Below, piece after piece: positions 1 to 7,231 of a DNA stretch of 57,536 bases (positions are counted from its first letter, which is position 1; every line of letters starts with the position of its first letter). The notes below the pieces were generated by a model. That model worked only from the letters and a program-made list of their open reading frames with translations, ran no database searches and had not been told where the DNA came from. Origin of the DNA: an uncultured Bacteroidia bacterium (GTDB taxonomy: Bacteria; Bacteroidota; Bacteroidia; Bacteroidales; Prolixibacteraceae); the NCBI GenBank assembly GCA_903918045.1, contig CAIXCY010000078.1, positions 1 through 57,536 of the forward strand. The letters are read 5' to 3'. The position numbers and the translations under genes are program-made.

Positions 1-928
1 CGGCTTAGAAAACAACGACCTAAAACTTATAATTTTTGGCGGGAAAGGTGGTGTTGGAAAAACCAGTTGTGCCATAGCAAGTGCCCTTGCACTGTCTGAG
101 CGTTTCAAAACGTTGCTGATTTCAACCGATCCGGCACACTCTGTTTCAGATTGCCTCGAACAACAGATTGGATTTAAGGTGGTTCCGATCAACGGGAACG
201 AAAATCTTTCTGCAATTGAAGTGGTTGCTGAAAAGGCGCTTTCGGCTTTTAAATCGGAACATCAGGATCAGATGAAGAAACTGCTCGAAACCTCAACAAA
301 TCTCGACAGTGAGGATATCGATTCGATGCTCACCCTTACAATTCCGGGAATTGATGAAGTGATGAGCTTTAAAACAATTATCGATTTTATAGAGGAGGGA
401 AACTTTGAAAAATATATTGTTGATACCGCTCCCACTGGTCACGCCTTAAGACTGATTTCATCGCCCAGATTGCTTGATGAATGGATTAAGGTGGCAGCCA
501 AAATGAGGTGGAAATACCGTTATATGGTCACCAGCTTCGCCGGATCATACCATCAGGATGAGGTGGATACTTTCCTTTTCAACCTGAAAAAAACGGTTAA
601 ACGAATCGAGAACCTCCTGCGTGATAAGGCAAAATGCGAATTTATACCGGTCTGTATTCCGGAAGCAATGGCAATTCTGGAAACCGAAAGACTCCTTTCT
701 GACCTACAAAAAACAGATATCATTCCAAAACAGCTCATCGTAAATAATGTGATGATATCGGATGAGGGTGATTTCTGCAAACGAAGGAAAGCAAGCCAAT
801 TACCTTATCTGCAAGAAATTAATAACACTTTTGGCCATTTAAATCAAGTAGAAGTGCCAATGTTTGCAGAACAGATAAAAGGGATGGAATCTTTATTAAA
901 ACTGAAACTGGAATTGATCGGTTCATAA
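1..928 (+). CDS. ArsA/Get3-family ATPase, 5'-partial, gas-vesicle operon
   Basis: The reading frame is open from base 2, so the gene starts upstream of the window; the TTG at 113 is internal. The first visible residues contain the deviant Walker A GGKGGVGKTS. They are followed by STDPAHSVSDC (switch I of ArsA/Get3) and DTAPTGHALRLISSP (switch II). The C-terminal part has the family's VNN motif and an FCKRR segment, with a single Cys instead of a CxxC zinc clasp. Family members are dimeric ATPases that pump arsenite with ArsB or deliver hydrophobic tail-anchored proteins (Get3). There is no ars gene nearby. The stop lies 18 bp before the Cdc48-like ATPase of a gas-vesicle operon, so I infer a chaperone or targeting role for hydrophobic gas-vesicle proteins. 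Family assignment is firm; the role is inference. Confidence 0.9.
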   Translation, partial: GLENNDLKLIIFGGKGGVGKTSCAIASALALSERFKTLLISTDPAHSVSDCLEQQIGFKVVPINGNENLSAIEVVAEKALSAFKSEHQDQMKKLLETSTNLDSEDIDSMLTLTIPGIDEVMSFKTIIDFIEEGNFEKYIVDTAPTGHALRLISSPRLLDEWIKVAAKMRWKYRYMVTSFAGSYHQDEVDTFLFNLKKTVKRIENLLRDKAKCEFIPVCIPEAMAILETERLLSDLQKTDIIPKQLIVNNVMISDEGDFCKRRKASQLPYLQEINNTFGHLNQVEVPMFAEQIKGMESLLKLKLELIGS

Positions 929-946
929 AAAACAAATTATATTGGG

Positions 947-3100
947 ATGAAAGAAGAAATTTCACTAAGGGTAAAAGAGGCCCTTGTAAAGGATGTAGGG
1001 CGGGCAATTGCAAGAATCGATCCCAAAGAGATGAAGGAATTAGCCCTTGAGAGTGGTGACGTTGTAATCATTGAAGGTAAACGGGTCACACCGGTCAAAA
1101 TAATGCCCTGTTTTCCTGAGGACCGGGATAAGGGGATCATTCAGATTGATGGAATTACACGTGAAAATGGGCTTGTTGGAATTGATGAAAAGGTAAAAAT
1201 CAGCCGCTCAGCATGCCGTCAAGCGACCAAAATAAAGCTCAAACCAGATACAAAATCAGGATCACTTTTTAAGGCAGATGATGCAAAATACATTGGATCA
1301 CTTATCAACGGCCTGTCAGTTACCAAAGGGGATAAAGTCCGCGCCAGTTTGTTTGGATCACGCACCGTTGAATATACGGTAACGGGTACCAGTCCGGAGG
1401 GAGTGGTACTGATAAACCCCAATACATCATTTCAGCTTGAATTAGCCAAACAGGACGGGGTGACTAAAAGCAAAGTTTCGTATGAGGATATCGGGGGGCT
1501 GGGAAACCAGGTTCAACGGATCCGCGAAATGATCGAACTTCCGCTTAAATATCCTGAAATTTTTGAACGGCTTGGCGTTCAGCCACCAAAGGGTGTCTTT
1601 CTTTATGGTCCTCCGGGAACTGGCAAGACACTAATCGTAAGAGCTGTAGCCCATGAAACGGATGCTTATTTCATCAATATCTCAGGGCCCGAAATAATGG
1701 GTAAGTTTTATGGTGAGAGTGAAGGGAGGATCCGCAAACTCTTTGAAGAGGCTCAGGCTCATTCCCCATCGATTATTTTCATTGACGAAATCGATGCCAT
1801 TGCCCCGAAAAGGGAAGATATGGGTGGCGAAAAACAGGTTGAGAAACGTGTTGTAGCCCAACTGCTATCGTTAATGGATGGGTTGGAATCGCGCGGAAAG
1901 GTTATTGTAATTGGTGCCACAAACATTCCAAATTCTATTGATCCCGCATTAAGGAGACCTGGTAGGTTTGACCGCGAAATCTCAATCTCTATTCCCGATA
2001 AAAAAGGGAGACTCGAAATTCTGCATATTCATACCCGGGGAATTCCACTCTCGATGGATGTCGATATGGAGAAACTGGCAGAGATCACCCATGGCTTCGT
2101 TGGCGCCGATCTCGAAGCATTAGCCAGAGAGGCGGCGATGACGGCATTGCGCAAGATTCTGCCTCAGATAGATTTTGAAATGGCAGAAATCCCTTATGAG
2201 TTGCTTATGTCGCTCGAAGTCACGATGGATAATTTCCTTGATGCGATGAAGGAGGTAGAACCCTCAGCTATCCGGGAAGTCTTTGTTGAGGTACCTGATG
2301 TAAAATGGAATGATGTTGGCGGATTGGATGACATTAAGGAGGCGTTAAAGGAGACTGTTGAGTGGCCTCTTAAATACGCAGAGTTGTTCAAAAAAGCAGA
2401 CACCAAACCGCCAAAGGGGATTATCCTTCATGGACGACCAGGAACCGGAAAAACATATCTGGCAAAGGCCCTGGCAAGCGAAAGCGGAGTTAATTTCATT
2501 TCTGTAAAAGGGCCGCAGATTTTAAGCCGCTATATTGGGGAATCCGAAAAAGGGGTGAGGGAATTGTTCCGAATGGCAAAGCAGGCCTCACCATGCATCC
2601 TTTTTCTTGATGAAATCGATAGTTTAACCCCCAGGCGTACAAGTGATGGATCAGGTTCAGGAGTAATCGAGCGGGTAATCGGACAGTTTCTCACCGAAAT
2701 GGATGGTATCGAAGACCTTAAGGGGGTGATCGTACTGGCAGCGACTAACCGCATCGATCTTATTGACCCTGCCCTTCTGCGCAGTGGCCGATTCGATCTG
2801 ATCTTTGAATTGCCTTCACCGGATATAAAAACCAGGGAAAAGATATTCGAAATCCATACCCGAAATAAACCACTTGGAAAGAAAATCCAACTCAATAAAC
2901 TGGCATTGAAAACAGAAGGGCTTACCGGTTCGGATATTGAATTTATCTGTCGTAAAGCAGCTATGCTGGCGATCCGAAGCCTTATAGACCAAACCCGCAC
3001 AACATCATCTGAAGTCCCCGGTGAAATAATAATCCTTGAGAAACACTTCGACGAGGCAATAAATCTGGTTTTAACACAAAATCTGACGAAGAGACAATAG
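947..3100 (+). CDS. Cdc48/VAT-like double AAA+ ATPase
   Basis: 717 residues with the full Cdc48/VAT layout. The N-terminal double-psi-barrel is at about 1-90 ([20 protein letters not shown]) and the second N subdomain at about 100-170. D1 has Walker A GPPGTGKT at 221-228, pore loop GKFYGES, Walker B IIFIDEID at 276-283 and arginine fingers near 336-340. D2 has Walker A at 496-503, pore loop LSRYIGES and Walker B ILFLDEID at 551-558. D2 Walker A reads GRPGTGKT: the usual second residue Pro is Arg, but the catalytic Lys and both Walker B acids are intact. Cdc48/VAT are hexameric unfoldases and disaggregases. The gene follows the ArsA-like gene by 18 bp and precedes four gvpF/L genes, so the substrate is probably a gas-vesicle protein (inference). 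It is not GvpN, which is a single-domain MoxR-type AAA+. Confidence 0.95.
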   Translation: MKEEISLRVKEALVKDVGRAIARIDPKEMKELALESGDVVIIEGKRVTPVKIMPCFPEDRDKGIIQIDGITRENGLVGIDEKVKISRSACRQATKIKLKPDTKSGSLFKADDAKYIGSLINGLSVTKGDKVRASLFGSRTVEYTVTGTSPEGVVLINPNTSFQLELAKQDGVTKSKVSYEDIGGLGNQVQRIREMIELPLKYPEIFERLGVQPPKGVFLYGPPGTGKTLIVRAVAHETDAYFINISGPEIMGKFYGESEGRIRKLFEEAQAHSPSIIFIDEIDAIAPKREDMGGEKQVEKRVVAQLLSLMDGLESRGKVIVIGATNIPNSIDPALRRPGRFDREISISIPDKKGRLEILHIHTRGIPLSMDVDMEKLAEITHGFVGADLEALAREAAMTALRKILPQIDFEMAEIPYELLMSLEVTMDNFLDAMKEVEPSAIREVFVEVPDVKWNDVGGLDDIKEALKETVEWPLKYAELFKKADTKPPKGIILHGRPGTGKTYLAKALASESGVNFISVKGPQILSRYIGESEKGVRELFRMAKQASPCILFLDEIDSLTPRRTSDGSGSGVIERVIGQFLTEMDGIEDLKGVIVLAATNRIDLIDPALLRSGRFDLIFELPSPDIKTREKIFEIHTRNKPLGKKIQLNKLALKTEGLTGSDIEFICRKAAMLAIRSLIDQTRTTSSEVPGEIIILEKHFDEAINLVLTQNLTKRQ

Positions 3101-3130
3101 ATATAATCGCAACCCTCAAACTACATAACC

Positions 3131-4171
3131 ATGACTACAAAAGGAATTTACATCTACGGAATTATCCCGAACTTCTACAGTGCAGATATGTTCAGGTCGC
3201 TCGAAAATGCAGGGGTTTATGCTATCCCGTTTCAAAATATTTCAGCTATTGTTTCAGACCGTGAGAGTACAATTCTTGACTACACAGACCGGGAAACTCT
3301 GGGGCATCTTTTGATCAATCATCAAAAAACGATTGAAGTGATGGTCACCAGCGGATTCACGATGATTATTCCGATGCGCCTTGGGACAATTGTGAATTCA
3401 AAGGAGGAAGTTTTCACAATTCTGGCCAACGGACACGATCTGATGATGGATGTGCTCAAGAAGATGCAATTTCTTACGGAGCTGGATATTGTCGTTACAT
3501 GGGCAGATTTTCCGGCAACACTCAACGAACTAGCTGATGATCCTGAAATTATTGCAATAAAAGAGGAGATTTTTAAAACCGCCGCGACCCCATCCCAAGT
3601 CGACCAGGTAAAGTTAGGAATGGCGGTCCAGACCAAATTAAAAGAAAAAAACCTCAAGGTTGAATTAAAGATTCTGGAGTCCTTATCTACATTCAGCATC
3701 GATATAAAAACCCATGAAGTGATGAATGACCAGATGATTACAAATTCTGCATTTCTGATTAACCGAAGTAAAAAGGAGAATTTTGAAAGAGTCATTGATC
3801 AGCTTGATGAAGAGTTTAATGGAATGCTGAACTTTAAACTGGTTGGGCCACTACCCTGCTATAGCTTTTATACGATTGAAATGAAAGAACTTAATCCTGA
3901 TCACATCGCTGAGGCAAAACTGGAACTTGGCTTAAGTGAAGAGACTACAGAATCCGAAATCAAAAAAATTTACCTGAATAAGGCGCGCCTTTGTCATCCG
4001 GATAACATAGAGGGTAAGGGAAATGAGGAAAAATTTCAAAAAATAAGCACTGCCTATCACACAATTCTGGATTATAGCGTAGCCGCAAGGCAATCCTCGA
4101 AGGACGATTTAATCTCTCTGAAAGGCGATTCGGTAATTAAAAATCTGTTTTTAGTTAAAATAAAAGAATAA
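3131..4171 (+). CDS. gvpF/L: GvpF/GvpL family protein fused to a C-terminal J domain
   Basis: 346 residues, about 85 longer than its paralogs in this operon. Residues 1-250 are a GvpF/L module: start GIYIYGIIP, central PMRLGTI (family PxRFGT), then NSAFLINRS and GPLPCYSFY. GvpF/L proteins are minor gas-vesicle proteins that bind GvpA and help start vesicle growth. Residues about 260-320 form a J domain: helix II with ESEIKKIYLNKARL, the invariant HPD at 289-291, then EEKFQKISTAYHTILDY as helix III. HPD is what stimulates Hsp70 ATPase, so this protein should be able to recruit DnaK. A basic stretch of about 25 residues follows. It lies 30 bp after the Cdc48-like gene and 22 bp before the next gvpF/L. 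No Shine-Dalgarno precedes the ATG. Confidence 0.9.
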   Translation: MTTKGIYIYGIIPNFYSADMFRSLENAGVYAIPFQNISAIVSDRESTILDYTDRETLGHLLINHQKTIEVMVTSGFTMIIPMRLGTIVNSKEEVFTILANGHDLMMDVLKKMQFLTELDIVVTWADFPATLNELADDPEIIAIKEEIFKTAATPSQVDQVKLGMAVQTKLKEKNLKVELKILESLSTFSIDIKTHEVMNDQMITNSAFLINRSKKENFERVIDQLDEEFNGMLNFKLVGPLPCYSFYTIEMKELNPDHIAEAKLELGLSEETTESEIKKIYLNKARLCHPDNIEGKGNEEKFQKISTAYHTILDYSVAARQSSKDDLISLKGDSVIKNLFLVKIKE

Positions 4172-4193
4172 CCATACAACTAAAAAAATAACC

Positions 4194-4967
4194 ATGCAAC
4201 GAGACGGAAAATACATTTATTGCATTATAGCATCTGATTACGATGTTAACCTGGGCCCTATCGGGGTGGGCGGAAGGGGTGATCTGGTCTCAACGATCGG
4301 GTTCGATGGGTTGTGTATGGTTGTTAGCGACCACCCCCTAAGCAGGTTTGTTGTTAATCCCGACAATATGTTAGCCCACCAGAAGGTAATTGAAGCCGTA
4401 ATGAAGGAATTCAATAGTGTTCTACCCATACGGTTTGGAACAATAGCTGCCACACCCGATGAAATACGCAACCTTCTGAACCGAAGATACAGCGAATTTA
4501 TGGAACTGATCAGGCAATTCGAAAATAAGATTGAAGTTAACGTTCGGGGGACCTGGAAAAATATGGGCAAAATCTATAACGAGATCGATCGCAAACATGC
4601 AGAATTACAAAAAATAAGGGGAGAAATTGAAAATACCGATGACCTGTTGAACCGCAATCTTAAAATCGCTGAAGCAGGGAAACTGGTTGAACAGGCACTG
4701 ATTGAAAAGAAAGAGGAGGAGTCTGCTGAGATTATTGAAGCATTCCGCAAATCAGTCTTTGAGTTTAAACAAAACAAAACAAGCCATGATGCCATGTTTA
4801 TGAATACTGCTTTTTTAATGAACAGCGGAAGGGAGATCGAATTCGACCATATTATGGCTGAACTTGGTTCCCGGTTTGAAAATCGGAGTGATTTCGTTTA
4901 CACAGCGCCACTGCCAATTTTTAATTTTATTGACCTTAAGATTTTCCCTGAAAAATGGGAATTATAA
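4194..4967 (+). CDS. gvpF/L: Gas vesicle protein GvpF/GvpL
   Basis: 257 residues, the normal GvpF/L length. It shows the N-terminal YIYCIIA strand, GPIGVGGRGDLV, VLPIRFGTI in the centre, a charged helical segment at about 110-185, then MNTAFLMN and APLPIFNFIDL at the C-terminus. The GPIG-G-R-DLV segment is shared with the next gene but not with the other two GvpF/L proteins here, so these two look like a tandem duplication. The role known for the family is binding GvpA and nucleating or shaping the gas-vesicle shell. Spacing is 22 bp upstream and 20 bp downstream, which fits one transcript. Confidence 0.92.
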   Translation: MQRDGKYIYCIIASDYDVNLGPIGVGGRGDLVSTIGFDGLCMVVSDHPLSRFVVNPDNMLAHQKVIEAVMKEFNSVLPIRFGTIAATPDEIRNLLNRRYSEFMELIRQFENKIEVNVRGTWKNMGKIYNEIDRKHAELQKIRGEIENTDDLLNRNLKIAEAGKLVEQALIEKKEEESAEIIEAFRKSVFEFKQNKTSHDAMFMNTAFLMNSGREIEFDHIMAELGSRFENRSDFVYTAPLPIFNFIDLKIFPEKWEL

Positions 4968-4987
4968 AATAATTTAAATTATCCGCT

Positions 4988-5770
4988 ATGAGCAATTTGC
5001 AGGAAATAGTAAAAGAGGGAAAATATATTTATGGGATTATCCGGAATTCAGAACCACTAAATTATGGCCCGATTGGAATGGGTAAACGGGCCGATCTGGT
5101 ATATTCGATCTGCTTTAAAGGGATAAGTGCCATCGTGAGCAATTCACCGATCATCATCTATGAAGCCCGCCGGGTAAATATGATCACTCATGAAAAGGTT
5201 CTCGAAGAGGTGATGAAACAATTTACTGTACTTCCGGTCAGGTTTTCAACCATCTCTGAACATGATGACGATGCAGGTATACTTCGGATTCTGGAGAAAG
5301 ATTACAAGAAATTCGACGAAATGCTCAATAAGATGGAAGGTAAAAAGGAACTTGGGCTCAAAATACTTGCCAACGAAGCTGCAATATATGAAAGCATCAT
5401 TGATAAGTATGATGAAATCAGGATAATGAGGGGAAAACTAATAAATCTCCCTGCTGATAAGACCCATTATCAACGGATGAAAATTGGCGAAATGGTTGCC
5501 GAAGCGCTTAAAAAGGAGACGGATAATTTTAAAACGTTGATTCTCGATGTCTTAAATCCCCTCTCGGAGGACCAAAAAATAAACGATAACTATGGCGAGA
5601 TGATGATTCTCAATGCCGCATTCTTAATTAAAAACAGCGTTGAGCCTGCCTTTGATAAAGCGGTCAACGATCTGGACGCCAAATTCGGCCACTTAATGAC
5701 CTTTAGATATGTTGGAACTTTACCTCCATATAACTTTGTGAATCTGACAATTAATACGAAAGGAGTCTGA
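4988..5770 (+). CDS. gvpF/L: Gas vesicle protein GvpF/GvpL
   Basis: 260 residues. Family motifs are KYIYGIIRN, GPIGMGKRADLV, the core VLPVRFSTI (Ser replaces the usual Gly), LNAAFLIKN and GTLPPYNFVNL. It is closest, by eye, to the preceding gvpF/L and is probably its tandem duplicate. The central charged helix at about 110-190 is longer in Lys/Glu and has diverged most. Its stop codon overlaps the Shine-Dalgarno region of gvpG, whose ATG begins one base after the stop, so the two are probably translationally coupled. Expected role: accessory shell or nucleation protein of gas vesicles in the cytoplasm. Confidence 0.92.
   Translation: MSNLQEIVKEGKYIYGIIRNSEPLNYGPIGMGKRADLVYSICFKGISAIVSNSPIIIYEARRVNMITHEKVLEEVMKQFTVLPVRFSTISEHDDDAGILRILEKDYKKFDEMLNKMEGKKELGLKILANEAAIYESIIDKYDEIRIMRGKLINLPADKTHYQRMKIGEMVAEALKKETDNFKTLILDVLNPLSEDQKINDNYGEMMILNAAFLIKNSVEPAFDKAVNDLDAKFGHLMTFRYVGTLPPYNFVNLTINTKGV
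5761..5765 (+). promoter_or_regulatory. Strong Shine-Dalgarno of gvpG
   Basis: AGGAG sits 6 nt before the gvpG ATG and just before the stop of the upstream gvpF/L. Most genes in this operon have no Shine-Dalgarno, as is usual in Bacteroidetes, so this site is unusual. It suggests coupled and raised translation of gvpG. Confidence 0.6.
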
Positions 5771-5771
5771 A

Positions 5772-6008
5772 ATGTTTTTACTGGATGACCTGTTAATGGC
5801 CCCGTTCAAAGGAATCATCTTTCTGGCGGAGAAGATCAACGAGGTAATTGAGAAGGAGACCTCTGATGAGGGATCTATCAAAGAACGGTTGATGGCGCTC
5901 CAGCTTAAATTTGAGTTGGATGAAATAAGCGAAGAGGAGTACGATGAACGGGAAGATGAATTGCTGAAATTACTTGGAAATATCAGGGAAGAGAAACAAA
6001 ATAAATAA
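5772..6008 (+). CDS. gvpG: Gas vesicle protein GvpG
   Basis: 78 residues, the usual GvpG size. The N-terminus MFLLDDLLMAPFKGI is the diagnostic GvpG motif (family form: a leucine-rich start followed by P-x-x-G). The rest is an acidic, all-helical segment with EISEEEYDEREDELLKLL, matching the family's C-terminal helical pair. GvpG is a small accessory protein needed with GvpF/L for vesicle formation and can associate with GvpF/GvpL. The gene starts one base after the preceding stop and has a good AGGAG, suggesting translational coupling. Confidence 0.93.
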   Translation: MFLLDDLLMAPFKGIIFLAEKINEVIEKETSDEGSIKERLMALQLKFELDEISEEEYDEREDELLKLLGNIREEKQNK

Positions 6009-6026
6009 TTAAACCTTTTAAAAATA

Positions 6027-6031
6027 AGGAG
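6027..6031 (+). promoter_or_regulatory. Shine-Dalgarno of gvpO-like gene
   Basis: AGGAG (within AAGGAG) lies 7 nt before the ATG at 6039. Together with the gvpG site it is one of only two clear Shine-Dalgarno sequences in this operon; the gvpF/L and ATPase genes have none. Confidence 0.55.
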
Positions 6032-6038
6032 AAAGACC

Positions 6039-6311
6039 ATGAGCAACATTATAGATGTAAAGAAAACTGTCGTTAATTTTCTCAAAGAGAATATCTCATG
6101 CTATGACGTAACGGTTATTAAAATCGAAAAAGTGAAGGAAACCTGGGGTGCAGTGGCTGAAGTTTATGAGGATGACTCCTTTTTAAAATCGATGAACCTC
6201 CCTCCAAAACAAGTCAGATTATTTTATTCCATTAAAATGAATGATAACCTTGAAATTACCTCTTTCGAACGACTTAATTCCTTTGAGGGAATAGATTTTA
6301 CCTCAGAGTAA
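6039..6311 (+). CDS. gvpO: GvpO-like gas vesicle protein
   Basis: 90 residues. The pattern TVIKIEKVKETWGAVAEVYE, then a Pro-containing linker, then VRLFYSIKMNDNLEITSFER follows the GvpO fold. In that fold a Trp-containing strand leads into V-E-V-x-E, a D-x-x-A-x-Y-E-V-like strand follows, and an x-x-Y-x-R end closes the domain. GvpO is a small accessory protein linked to gas-vesicle formation or gvp expression. This copy is short, lacking the charged N-terminal extension of actinobacterial and haloarchaeal GvpO. It sits between gvpG and another gvpF/L, which supports the call, but the sequence match is weak enough that a related small Gvp protein remains possible. Confidence 0.65.
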   Translation: MSNIIDVKKTVVNFLKENISCYDVTVIKIEKVKETWGAVAEVYEDDSFLKSMNLPPKQVRLFYSIKMNDNLEITSFERLNSFEGIDFTSE

Positions 6312-6332
6312 CCAAACCATCGAATTCAATTC

Positions 6333-7124
6333 ATGCAGAATTCACTAATATATCTGTATTGTGCGGGTAACAGTCCGCCTATGTCTCTATTTCACTTAGA
6401 GGAAACCGGGGTGAAATCGCTCAGAATTGATGACTTTTTTGTGATTTTCAAGGATGTGCTGGCTGTAGATTTTTCTGAAGAGAATTTTAAACGGCACTTA
6501 TCCGACAAGAAGTGGTCAGAGCTCCAGGCAAGGGAGCATGCTATGGTAATCTCCCTGATTATGGAGAGTTCTGAAGTTATCCCTTTTAAATTTGGTACTA
6601 TATTCCATTCAATATCAAGTTTAAAGAAATTCATTATAGATAATTCGGATATTTTAAGGGAAAAAACAGTATCAATCGGTGGCAGGGAAGAATGGACGAT
6701 TCAGGTTTTCTGCAACCGTAAAGTATTATACAAACAAATTGACGAGATGAGTGTCCAGGCTGCTAAATTGGAAAAAGAGATTATGGCCTCATCTCCTGGA
6801 AAAGCCTATCTTTTAAAACAAAAGAAAACAGAGTTGATCAAAAATGAGATGGACCGGATCTGTAAGGATTATGGTCTGCAATACTTAGACCAATTTAGCA
6901 ATCTGAGTGATTCATTCAACCAAAACAACCTTCTCCCAAAGGAGTTTACCGGACGGGAGGATACGATGATTGTCAATGCAACCTTCCTTGTAAACAAAAA
7001 AAGAGTACCCAATTTTAAAGAAATCTTTGAGATACGAGGTAAGAGGGATAAAAATCAAGGATTCTTTTCTAAACTTCAAGGACCCTGCCCCCCATTTAGC
7101 TTTGTCTCTTTTAACAGGGAATAG
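6333..7124 (+). CDS. gvpF/L: Divergent gas vesicle protein GvpF/GvpL
   Basis: 263 residues and the most divergent of the four paralogs. The N-terminal strand is SLIYLYCAGN. The central family motif is VIPFKFGTIF, and the C-terminal motifs are VNATFLVNK and GPCPPFSFVSF. The middle is a long Lys/Glu-rich helix at about 110-190. The start ATG is 21 bp after the gvpO-like stop, so it probably closes the same transcript. The next gene, a histidine kinase, is more than 100 bp further on. Function beyond the family role (GvpA binding and vesicle nucleation) cannot be assigned. Confidence 0.88.
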   Translation: MQNSLIYLYCAGNSPPMSLFHLEETGVKSLRIDDFFVIFKDVLAVDFSEENFKRHLSDKKWSELQAREHAMVISLIMESSEVIPFKFGTIFHSISSLKKFIIDNSDILREKTVSIGGREEWTIQVFCNRKVLYKQIDEMSVQAAKLEKEIMASSPGKAYLLKQKKTELIKNEMDRICKDYGLQYLDQFSNLSDSFNQNNLLPKEFTGREDTMIVNATFLVNKKRVPNFKEIFEIRGKRDKNQGFFSKLQGPCPPFSFVSFNRE

Positions 7125-7179
7125 CCGTTGTAATTTCGATATAAGATTTTAAAAGAGACTGATTTTTGAATTGTTTTGA

Positions 7180-7187
7180 TAACTTTG
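7180..7187 (+). promoter_or_regulatory. Candidate Bacteroidetes promoter -7 element
   Basis: TAACTTTG matches the Bacteroidetes -7 consensus TAnnTTTG and lies 45 bp before the kinase ATG at 7232. No well-spaced TTTG -33 box is visible. If used, it would give the kinase its own transcript and would exclude the in-frame TTG at 7166 as its start. Confidence 0.4.
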
Positions 7188-7231
7188 TCAGTACTCTCCT
7201 GCAATTTCTGTGTACCAACCATTTGAAAAGC

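Noticed and set aside
7166-7231. TTG start giving 22 extra residues on the kinase
   Set aside because: The residues are unlike the family, and the segment contains a TAACTTTG promoter-like element just before the ATG at 7232.
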